Source of the DNA: CAYMAZ01 sp964428185
Lineage (GTDB): Bacteria > Bacteroidota > Bacteroidia > Bacteroidales > DTU049
Length of the DNA: 43,105 bases
Assembly: GCA_964428185.1 (NCBI GenBank)
Contig: CAYRXH010000013.1
Coordinates: 1-43,105 of the forward strand
Direction of reading: 5' to 3'
Shown here: piece by piece, positions 16,750 to 23,805 of the stretch
How positions within the stretch are numbered: position 1 is the stretch's first letter
Layout: every line of letters starts with the position of its first letter
The notes under the pieces: generated by a model
Database searches by the model: none
The model's input: the letters and a program-made list of their open reading frames with translations, nothing else
Told to the model about the DNA's origin: nothing
Program-made: the position numbers and the translations under genes

Positions 16750-17664
16750 TCAGAAATACAGATAATGTGCTTTAAACCCATCTTCAGAGCCAATTTCTAT
16801 GGCTGGAAATGGAATTTTCAGTAGATTCACTATATGCAGAACATTATTCAGGAATGGGGAGCGAGTTTGTACGGCATCAAGATTCAGATCAAGTGATAGA
16901 TAATATTGCCTTTGTCTTTTGAAGTCATGTATGCAGTTTTGATCAATGATGACAGGGTTTTCAAATCCACCGGTCATGCCGTCTCCACTATACCCTAGTG
17001 AAATGGCCAGCCATTCGGGCCAGCGATTTTTCCCTTCAAAAAATGAAGCAGGAGAGAATGACAACCAGTATGTTTGGGCATTATAGTCCTTAAAGATTCT
17101 GCTGCTGAAAGAGTCTCCAAGGACATCCGGTCTGCACTGTGCATATTGGCTAGGAAAATATGAAAATTTCAATCTTATACGTTGCTCTTGCCATAATTCT
17201 TGCTGTGAGGCAAACATTAAATATCCTGATGTATTGGCAATAAAATCACCCCAAGAAGCCCCCCAGCCATCTGAAAATCCGTCAAAAATCTCAACGGTGG
17301 TGAGAAATAGTATGCCTGCACTGCCTCCAACCCATATTGAAGATATTTCATTAAAACAAGAATAACGTGAAGTAAGATATGCAGTTTCACTCAAGTGATA
17401 GGCAGAGTAGAAGTGACCTGCTTTATCCATTTGTAGCCATTCTTTGTTATCATTGAAAAAATGAAACGAAGAGAGTGGATAATCTTTATACCAGAGCTGA
17501 TACAAGGATGCCATGCCCCCAGTATATCCAATGGCAGTGCTTCCTATAGTAATGATTTTTCTTGTTTTGCAGGTATCACGACCTTGTTGCTCAGGATTCT
17601 GGGCATTCACCTGATGATTATGGCAAAAGATCCAAAGCAAGAAAATAGTTGTGATCAGGCGCAA
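16750..17664 (-). CDS. DUF2279 (YfiM-like) secreted or outer-membrane-associated protein
   Basis: 304 residues with a signal peptide (MRLITTIFLLWIFCHNHQVNA). The DUF2279 signature follows: MDKAGHFYSAYHLSE, GGSAGILFLTTVEIFDGFSDGWGAS and GDFIANTSGY. The C-terminal half is aromatic-rich with predicted beta strands (YWLSFSPASFF, WLAISLGYSGDGM, QYYLSLDLNLD), suggesting a membrane-associated beta domain. The family is often called a YfiM-like lipoprotein but no lipobox is present. It starts 12 bp downstream of the alpha/beta-hydrolase-like gene and is probably co-transcribed with it. Confidence 0.85.
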   Translation of the reverse strand: MRLITTIFLLWIFCHNHQVNAQNPEQQGRDTCKTRKIITIGSTAIGYTGGMASLYQLWYKDYPLSSFHFFNDNKEWLQMDKAGHFYSAYHLSETAYLTSRYSCFNEISSIWVGGSAGILFLTTVEIFDGFSDGWGASWGDFIANTSGYLMFASQQELWQEQRIRLKFSYFPSQYAQCRPDVLGDSFSSRIFKDYNAQTYWLSFSPASFFEGKNRWPEWLAISLGYSGDGMTGGFENPVIIDQNCIHDFKRQRQYYLSLDLNLDAVQTRSPFLNNVLHIVNLLKIPFPAIEIGSEDGFKAHYLYF

Positions 17665-17676
17665 TGTGACAGAACC

Positions 17677-18495
17677 TTAAAGAAAATTTTTAATCTGTTT
17701 GAAATATTCGTCTTTGTCTGTGGAAAAGGTTGTTTCTATGGTAGCTCCTTTGACAACAAAAACTTTTGAAATATTGCTTCTGATTTTTGCAATGTCACGA
17801 GCTACTTGTACACTAAACACAGAGTCTTTGTCACCGGCAATAATAAGAATACCGTTAAGGCTTGCACCTTTGGCAGCAAGAGCATGTTTCGGTTCAAGCA
17901 GCAGTTTGTCAAATCCAAGCGGAAGAAGAACTTCTTTTCCGTAATTCTTTTTGATAGCAGTTTTGGCATCTTCAAGAGTAAGGTATGGAGAATCGGCAAT
18001 AATTTTGCTGATCTGATCACAGCGGTTTGCACCGATACTTAAAGACATGGATGCTCCTATCCCCACTCCGTATAGATTGATGTTTCTGTTTTTGGAATGA
18101 TACCGTTTCACATAATCAATGGCTGCATTGAGGTCCTTTTCAAATTGGGCATAAATAAAAAAATCATTTTTAATGTCAAAATCATCGCTTTCACCATAAC
18201 CTCTGTAATCGTATGTCAGGACATTGAAACCGATGCTTGTGAACTGGGAGGCAATTTCAATCATTTTTGACATGTTTCCATCGCCACTATGGCTGATGAT
18301 TACCATTCTGTAAGAAATTTCCTTTGGGGAAAACAACCAGCCCTTGAGATTGATATTGTCTGAAGTGACAAAAGTGACTTCTTCATAGGTTAGTCCATAA
18401 TCAGAAGGTTTGTGCGAATATTCCCTCACAGGATTGAGAGCAGACAATGATCCGCATAGAATTAAAAGAATGATAAGTGACAGTGATGTTCTCAT
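17677..18495 (-). CDS. Alpha/beta-hydrolase-fold protein lacking catalytic Ser and His
   Basis: 272 residues with an N-terminal signal (MRTSLSLIILLILCGSLSA), probably periplasmic. The fold is clear from MVIISHSGDG, LTYDYRGYGES, IADSPY and the AGDKDSVFSVQVA strand-loop holding the catalytic Asp. The nucleophile elbow, normally G-x-S-x-G, reads G-V-G-I-G, and the region that should carry the His reads KGATIETTF. Two of three triad residues are thus absent. Codons at 18041-18080 are unambiguous. It may bind a ligand or partner without hydrolysing it. The frame continues into a gap upstream, but the ATG at 18495 with its signal peptide is the sensible start. Confidence 0.82.
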   Translation of the reverse strand: MRTSLSLIILLILCGSLSALNPVREYSHKPSDYGLTYEEVTFVTSDNINLKGWLFSPKEISYRMVIISHSGDGNMSKMIEIASQFTSIGFNVLTYDYRGYGESDDFDIKNDFFIYAQFEKDLNAAIDYVKRYHSKNRNINLYGVGIGASMSLSIGANRCDQISKIIADSPYLTLEDAKTAIKKNYGKEVLLPLGFDKLLLEPKHALAAKGASLNGILIIAGDKDSVFSVQVARDIAKIRSNISKVFVVKGATIETTFSTDKDEYFKQIKNFL

Positions 18496-18671
18496 AATAT
18501 TTCCATTTTTTTGTTGNNNNNNNNNNNNNNNNNNNNNNNNNNNNNNNNNNNNNNNNNNNNNNNNNNNNNNNNNNNNNNNNNNNNNNNNNNNNNNNNNNNN
18601 NNNNNNNNNNNNNNNNTTAAAAGAATGATAAGTGACAGTGATGTTCTCATAATATTTCCATTTTTTTGTTG
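18462..18671. repeat. Scaffold gap with duplicated 55-bp flanks
   Basis: 100 Ns at 18517-18616. The 55 bp before (18462-18516) and after (18617-18671) are identical. They cover the 5' end of the alpha/beta-hydrolase gene and its leader. This is what results when two contigs sharing a terminal k-mer of 55 are joined as a gap instead of being merged. The true sequence probably lacks the Ns and one copy, which would bring the universal stress gene to about 72 bp upstream of the hydrolase start. Confidence 0.9.
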
Positions 18672-18722
18672 AATTTATGTTGTAAAAATATAAAAAATAT
18701 TTCCAATACATAGATGAAATTT

Positions 18723-19577
18723 TCAACAAGTTTTAGACATCCCGGATTTAATATTCGGAGTGATACTGATGACCGGTTTTTCAGAAAGACTTATAATTCC
18801 TGATGCGGTTCTTCCTACATTGACGTCTTTATTGATGGTTTCCTGCCGTGTCATAATCATAATCATATCACAGTCATTCTGTTTTGAATAATCTACAATC
18901 ATTTTACTTTCAGCAGCATTATTCTCTTTCTTTATAAGGATATCAGTAGTGCAGAAGACATTGCAGTCATTCAGCATGGTTTTAATCTGATACATTTTTT
19001 CCTTATATTTCTCCTTTCTGATTTCATCATGATTTGATGCGATGGTAATGACTTTAATGATACACCCAAAGAATCTGGAGAAATAGATAGCCCAGTTCAG
19101 TTTTTGTCCTATGGGTTTCCCCAGATCAAGTGGGAGAAGAATTTTATCCAGATCATAGACGATTTCATTGCTTATGGTCAGCACTGGACATTCGGCTTCA
19201 CGGATTATTTTGCTGGTATTGTTACCTATGATACCAGGTGATTCAGAATGAGCAGAATTGCTCTGGTCGCCCATAATAATCATTTTAGCGTAGTTCTTTC
19301 GGGAGAAACTGACAATTGAATCTGTTATATCACCCTGACAAATGTAGGGGTAGAAGTTCAGGTTATATTTTTCACTTGCAGTATCAGCCAGTTCTTTCAG
19401 TCGGGTTTCAGTTTCTGAAATGAGGTTCTCGGAATGTCCGGCAATAGGATCATGAACATATTGTAACACGATATCACAATTCAGCAACTGCCCGAAAATA
19501 TATGCCTGTTTTATGACAGGTGATGTGCGGGGACCGAAATCAACAGGTACAATAATGGATTCAAAATAATCTTGCAT
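18723..19577 (-). CDS. Universal stress protein, tandem UspA domains
   Basis: 284 residues forming two Usp (Rossmann-like) domains, about 1-142 and 143-284. Domain 1 starts SIIVPVDFGPRTSP and contains IIMGDQ and a G-rich ATP-loop region (SPGIIGNNTSKIIREAECPVLTI). Domain 2 starts KILLPLDLGKPIG and ends NVGRTASGIISLSEKPVISI. The loops only loosely match G-2x-G-9x-G-S/T, so ATP binding is possible but not certain. Cytoplasmic; such proteins are usually induced by growth arrest or redox stress. Transcribed divergently from the nucleoside phosphorylase gene. Confidence 0.9.
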   Translation of the reverse strand: MQDYFESIIVPVDFGPRTSPVIKQAYIFGQLLNCDIVLQYVHDPIAGHSENLISETETRLKELADTASEKYNLNFYPYICQGDITDSIVSFSRKNYAKMIIMGDQSNSAHSESPGIIGNNTSKIIREAECPVLTISNEIVYDLDKILLPLDLGKPIGQKLNWAIYFSRFFGCIIKVITIASNHDEIRKEKYKEKMYQIKTMLNDCNVFCTTDILIKKENNAAESKMIVDYSKQNDCDMIMIMTRQETINKDVNVGRTASGIISLSEKPVISITPNIKSGMSKTC

Positions 19578-19586
19578 AAAATTTTG

Positions 19587-19594
19587 TATTTTTG
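19587..19594 (+). promoter_or_regulatory. -7 box for the nucleoside phosphorylase operon
   Basis: TATTTTTG, an exact TAnnTTTG match. Because it overlaps a potential TTG start at 19592, it supports the ATG at 19634 as the real start of the gene. Confidence 0.6.
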
Positions 19595-19633
19595 TACAAA
19601 GTTTTTTTCAGGGAACGAAAATACAACAAAATC

Positions 19634-20506
19634 ATGAAAGGTTTTAAAGATTCTGAACTTGTTCTTAATCCCGACGGCAGTGTTTATCATCTGAAACTTT
19701 ATGCTGATCAGCTGGCAGATGATATTATTGTGGTAGGTGATCCCGGACGTGTTCCAATTATTTCGGAAATGTTTGATACCATTGAAGTTCAGGTGCTAAA
19801 CCGTGAAATTGTTACCCATACCGGCTGGTTTAATGGTAAAAGAATTACTGCAATGTCAACCGGAATGGGTCCCGATAATATTGATATTTGCCTCAATGAG
19901 ATCAATGTTCTGTCAAAATGGGATATTCAGGAAAAAAAGTTTTTGGAAAATCCACGGGCTCTGAATATTGTTCGAATCGGAACTTCAGGTGCTTTGCAGA
20001 AAAACATCCCTATTGAATCATGTGTCGTTTCAGCATCTGCAATCGGAATTGATAGTGTGTTAAATTTCTATGAAGGGAATATTGAACTCACATCAGACCC
20101 TCTGGCAGCTCAATTTACTGAATTTACCGAATGGCCCAAAATTCTAAGCACTCCCTATGCTGCCCATGGTTCGAATGTGCTGCTTGAAAAAGTAGGGAAG
20201 GGTTTTGACAAGGGCATTACACTCACTTCACCAGGATTTTACGGTCCCCAGTTCAGAAGTGTTTTTATCCCTCCGGCATTTCCTCATCTGCAACAGAAAA
20301 TTGTTGATTTCAGGTTTAAGGGCATGCATATTGCAAATTTTGAAATGGAGACATCGGCATTATACGGTCTTGGGCAACTTATGGGGCACGAAATGCTGAC
20401 CGTATGCCTGATTATTGCAAACCGTGCTGCAGGGGAGTTTTCAAAAAATTATAAACCACACATGAAGACTCTTATTGAAACTGTTCTGCAACATCTAACT
20501 GAATAA
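19634..20506 (+). CDS. Nucleoside phosphorylase (uridine phosphorylase-like)
   Basis: 290 residues of the NP-I (PNP/UDP) family, which split nucleosides with phosphate to free base and ribose-1-phosphate. Motifs are VVGDPGRV (phosphate binding) near residue 35, STGMGPDNI near 80, RIGTSGALQKNIP near 115, and the base/ribose-binding NFEMETSALYGLG near 235. The EMET element is the nucleoside-binding Glu-Met-Glu motif. The hexamer-type length fits uridine phosphorylase better than MTAN, but base preference cannot be read from the sequence. It ends 3 bp before the next gene, so the two are probably co-transcribed. Confidence 0.9.
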   Translation: MKGFKDSELVLNPDGSVYHLKLYADQLADDIIVVGDPGRVPIISEMFDTIEVQVLNREIVTHTGWFNGKRITAMSTGMGPDNIDICLNEINVLSKWDIQEKKFLENPRALNIVRIGTSGALQKNIPIESCVVSASAIGIDSVLNFYEGNIELTSDPLAAQFTEFTEWPKILSTPYAAHGSNVLLEKVGKGFDKGITLTSPGFYGPQFRSVFIPPAFPHLQQKIVDFRFKGMHIANFEMETSALYGLGQLMGHEMLTVCLIIANRAAGEFSKNYKPHMKTLIETVLQHLTE

Positions 20507-20509
20507 ACT

Positions 20510-21394
20510 ATGACTGCTCATAGCTCAGCTGAATTTCAGGCACTTTTACAACTGGTTGATGAACCTGATCAGAACATGTATTCAATGATTGAAAAAAGAA
20601 TACTTGAGCATGGCTGTGCTATACTCCCTTTTCTGCAGGAAGCTTCAGAAAATCATTTCAGTGATGAAGTACTTGAGAGAATAAGAAACCTGATATATAA
20701 AATCAATGTCGAATATATCCGGAATGAACTCTGGCAGTGGAAAAAAATGGGTGCCGGAAACCTGTTACACGGGCTATATCTGGTGAATCGCTATCAATAT
20801 CCGTTTGTTGAATTTGATTTTCTGAAAAAGCAAATCAGTGATATGAAGCATGATGTCTGGATTGAAATCAACAGTAAACTTACAATTTTAGAGAAAATTA
20901 GAGTTTTTAATCATGTGTTGTATAATGTTCATGGCTTTAAACCAAACAGAACCGATTTCCACAACCCTGCAAATTCCTTTATGACTGATGTACTTCAGAA
21001 TAAAACAGGAAGTCCTGTTCTCATGGCTTCTGTGTATATAATCATTGCGCAGATGCTTGGATTGCCTGTTTATGGTGTCAATGTTCCTGAACATTTTATT
21101 TGTGTTGTTGTGAATGAAGGAGAAGATGAATCAATGTCTTTTCTGCCGAAACGTGAGCCTTTGTTTTATATCAATGCGTTTTCAAAAGGTGCTCTTTTTA
21201 CAAAGGTTCAATTATCAGCTTTCCTGAAACAATTAAAGGCAGTTGAAAAACCTGAGTTTTTTGTACCGTGCAAAAACGAAGAAATCATAAGCAGGGTGCT
21301 GAATAATCTGATATTTGCTTATCAGAAAACCGGTGATGCATTAAAACAGGATGAAATCAGAATACTGCAATCTTCATTTTTGAAGGATGATTAG
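20510..21394 (+). CDS. Transglutaminase-like (SirB1-type) family protein
   Basis: 294 residues. The core reads RVFNHVLYNVHGFKPNRTDF, HNPANSFMTDVLQNKTGSPV, LMASVYIIIAQMLGLPVYGVNVPEHF, which is the Transglut_core2/SirB1 pattern. The canonical transglutaminase Cys position is occupied by Ser/Thr-type residues (KTGSPVLM), as in other members of this non-catalytic-looking group, while the His of the PEHF segment is kept. The C-terminal ~50 residues are helical, like the TPR tail of relatives. Function is unknown. It lies 3 bp behind the phosphorylase gene and is cytoplasmic by lack of signal. Confidence 0.85.
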   Translation: MTAHSSAEFQALLQLVDEPDQNMYSMIEKRILEHGCAILPFLQEASENHFSDEVLERIRNLIYKINVEYIRNELWQWKKMGAGNLLHGLYLVNRYQYPFVEFDFLKKQISDMKHDVWIEINSKLTILEKIRVFNHVLYNVHGFKPNRTDFHNPANSFMTDVLQNKTGSPVLMASVYIIIAQMLGLPVYGVNVPEHFICVVVNEGEDESMSFLPKREPLFYINAFSKGALFTKVQLSAFLKQLKAVEKPEFFVPCKNEEIISRVLNNLIFAYQKTGDALKQDEIRILQSSFLKDD

Positions 21395-21419
21395 CTTTTT
21401 TTGAGGATATCTGATTATA

Positions 21420-21524
21420 TTATGTGCCATACTTGCAATAAAAATCTGCAGCAATATCAGAGTAATTATAATATTTTGTCCAGATATCCGGAATTAGTTC
21501 GGTGTAAAAATCAGAATCATTCAT
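21420..21524 (-). other. Possible 34-codon remnant or micro-ORF
   Basis: Minus-strand ATG at 21524 to TAA at 21420, reading M-N-D-S-D-F-Y-T-E-L-I-P-D-I-W-T-K-Y-Y. The aromatic-acidic composition looks protein-like compared with the random frames around it. There is no promoter box, no recognised family and no obvious continuation. It may be a leftover of a lost gene. Confidence 0.2.
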
Positions 21525-21538
21525 CAGTTTTTTTTAAG

Positions 21539-21639
21539 ATTTTCAGAGCGTTGTCTGTAGTCTGAATTATAGACCATTGACAAAGTGTATGTGCCTGTTG
21601 TTTATTTTCAGAGCGTTGTCTGTAGTCTGAATTATAGAC
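21539..21639. CRISPR. Two-repeat CRISPR-like unit (36-bp repeats, one 29-bp spacer), no cas genes
   Basis: Two perfect 36-bp direct repeats at 21539-21574 and 21604-21639 are separated by 29 bp of unrelated sequence (65-bp period). Each repeat begins ATTTTCAGAGCG and ends GAATTATAGAC. Inside, TCTGTAG and CTATAGA-like segments allow a short imperfect hairpin. A 36-nt repeat with a 29-30-nt spacer is typical of several CRISPR types in Bacteroidota. No third repeat occurs one period away on either side, and no cas gene is in the window. It may be an orphan array, a relic, or a simple duplication. Confidence 0.5.
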
Positions 21640-21691
21640 AGCAGAAATGATCAGTTTTGCACTGAAATTAGGATTTATTGACGACATATGT

Positions 21692-21725
21692 AAAAAAAAA
21701 AAGCTGTATCTGAATGATACAGCTT
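21692..21725 (-). terminator. Rho-independent terminator after the T9SS pseudogene
   Basis: Stem AAGCTGTATC (21701-21710) with GATACAGCTT (21716-21725) and a 5-nt loop. The A-run at 21692-21700 becomes a U-tract on the minus strand. The T-run on the other side means it could also work on the plus strand. Confidence 0.85.
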
Positions 21726-21746
21726 TTTTTAAAGGAAAAAGTTAGT

Positions 21747-23728
21747 TTATTTCTGGATAATGATTTTCTCAACAGCCAGTGATTTTGAATCCATAATATG
21801 GATATAATACAGTCCGTCTGCAAGATGCTCAAGGTTAATGCTTAAGTATGATGATTCCTGAACTGATACGTCATCAGACTGCCATATAAGTTGAGAAAAT
21901 TCATTGAAAATCCTGACAGAGATCTTTCCATAGAATGAATCATTGAAGAATATTTGGAAATGACCTGTGCTGGGATTGGGGACAATCAGAATTTCAGAAT
22001 TCTCGGAATGAGAATTAAATGTACAGTTTTGAACATCAATATAGTAATCTGCTGAAACTGTACCGGTTCCACAGTAATTTTGACCTGCAACTGTAAGATT
22101 TCAGGAAGTAGCAGAGGCTGAAAAATCAATAGTGATATTTTCAGTGCTTCCGTTAATTGTTGCTCCAGTTCCTGAGAAGTTCCATACATAAATTGTTGCA
22201 TCGGTAATTAGAGGAACATTGTATGCAATGCCTGTAGCATCCTGACAAACAATAGGAGTGCCGGTAATTGTACCAGCAGCAGAAGGATACGGATTGACAG
22301 TTACATCAAGATCAAATGATGGTGAGGTCTGTGAACACGCATTGGCTACAACACTGATAGTAGCAGTGCCTGAGAAACCTGCATCCAATGTGATCTCTCC
22401 GGTAGAAGGATTGATCGTTCCTGCCTGAGGAGGAATAATGGACCAGGTATATGAATTAGCATTTGTTGCAAGGGTTGTATAAGTTTCGCTACAGGCACCC
22501 TGGCACCTGCAGATGCTTCCGTTGATTGTGTCAGGCGTACCCAGAGGCAGATCTTCAATGGTTAATGCATAGTTTCCTGTGCCACCACTTGAGAAATAAT
22601 AGCCCACACCTACATAATATACCTGACTGAGGGTGGAGCAGAAATCAACAGTTGATGCGTTACCGAAATATGTAACACACATGTCGTCATTGCAGGTCAG
22701 TTCTGTCAAAGTTGAATAATCTCTTGTAAAGACACTTATTTCAGTATCAAAATCAGTAATTGCATCACATGTTGAAATTCTGACTTTGTTGCCAGTGCCT
22801 GTAAAGGAATACCAGACAATATTACCCATCGAGCCACAAGACGAAGCAGGGAGTGTCTATGTGGTTGATCCCACATTGGTGGCAGGCCCGCTGTAATATG
22901 GCAATGTTGAAACATTTGTGGTGCAGATGCACTAGTCATTGTTGTTGCAGTCAATTTTATATGCAAGAATATAAACTCCTCCATATCCACTAACACAGCA
23001 GGAGTTGACTTCGAGATAGTATGTGCCGCCACTAAGTGAGAGGTATTTTAATTTTGACTGCAATCCGCAATAGTCATCATTGGCTGCTACGGTTAAGCAA
23101 GGAGCATCATGCAATGTGAGAAATGTGTCATAATTGGCACTTCCTCCACCTTCACAAAATGTGAAAATATATTCAACACCTGCAGTGAGATTAACCTTAT
23201 ATTTTTTGCATGAACCCAGACCGATTGTTCCACTATGTGTTTGATAGGCTGAAGTTGGAGTAATAGTAAAATCACATGCGGGACATTAAGTACATAAAGT
23301 GGTATAACAGTAGGCCATATTATTGGTGCATGCTGCCTAGCCATGCCCTCTTGCTCTTAAATAGTAATATCCGGAAGTTGCAGGAGTATAATTAATTTCA
23401 GATCCTAAACCACAATTTTATCATTGTATGTTACCTGATTACAGGAACCATCCAGCAATTCAAACACTGTATCATCAGTATAACTTCCTCCATTGCTGCA
23501 AACTGTAAATGTGTATGCTGTTCCGGCATACAGGTATGTCTCGTACATGTGGCAATCATTTGTAGCCAAAGTGACAAGGCTGGTTGTTTGGGGGGTAGAT
23601 GTTATGCCGATATATTCATCATAAGATGGACAGGTTGTACATTGTGCAACAGCTTAATAGGATGCCATTATTAGAACAGATACTTTAAAAAAACCCAATA
23701 TTAGGTTCCTTAAATAATTCTGTTTCAT
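21747..23728 (-). pseudogene. T9SS-secreted multidomain surface protein, interrupted by six stops and a frameshift
   Basis: The start ATG (23728) and an N-terminal signal (MKQNYLRNLILGFFKVSVLI) lead into about 660 codons in one essentially continuous frame. In order: three PPC-like beta domains (DDTVFELLDGSCN; NYDTFLTLHDAPC; DFDTEISVFTRDYS), a PKD/Ig-like region (SYTWSIIPPQAGTINPSTG; YVWNFSGTGATING), and a T9SS type A sorting domain (IVPNPSTGHFQIFF, DGLYYIHIMDS). In-frame stops occur at 23654 (TAA), 23337 (TAG), 23286 (TAA), 22932 (TAG), 22857 (TAG) and 22101 (TGA). There is one frameshift near 23416, where a homopolymer run looks one base short. Promoter and terminator remain, suggesting recent decay. 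Intact relatives would be surface adhesin-like or hydrolase-associated proteins. Confidence 0.85.
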
Positions 23729-23741
23729 GTAAATTTTTTTA

Positions 23742-23749
23742 CAAAAATA
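23742..23749 (-). promoter_or_regulatory. -7 box of the T9SS pseudogene
   Basis: On the minus strand TATTTTTG, an exact TAnnTTTG match, 14 bp upstream of the ATG at 23728. Its survival fits recent inactivation of the gene. Confidence 0.5.
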
Positions 23750-23805
23750 TTGAAAGAAATTTTATAAAGATGATGAAATAATTTAATCTAAAAAAAAAAA
23801 ATCGA

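Noticed and set aside
18496..18729. Hydrolase frame extended through the N-gap to 18729
   Set aside because: The extension reads through Ns and a duplicated copy of the gene's own 5' end; the signal peptide starts at 18495.
19592..19633. Longer N-terminus of the nucleoside phosphorylase from TTG at 19592
   Set aside because: That codon overlaps a perfect -7 promoter box; the ATG at 19634 gives the family-typical N-terminus.
21747..23728. Alternative genetic code (stop codons reassigned to Glu/Gly) to explain the interrupted T9SS gene
   Set aside because: All three stop types occur inside it, while neighbouring genes end normally with TAA, TAG and TGA, so a code change is not supported.
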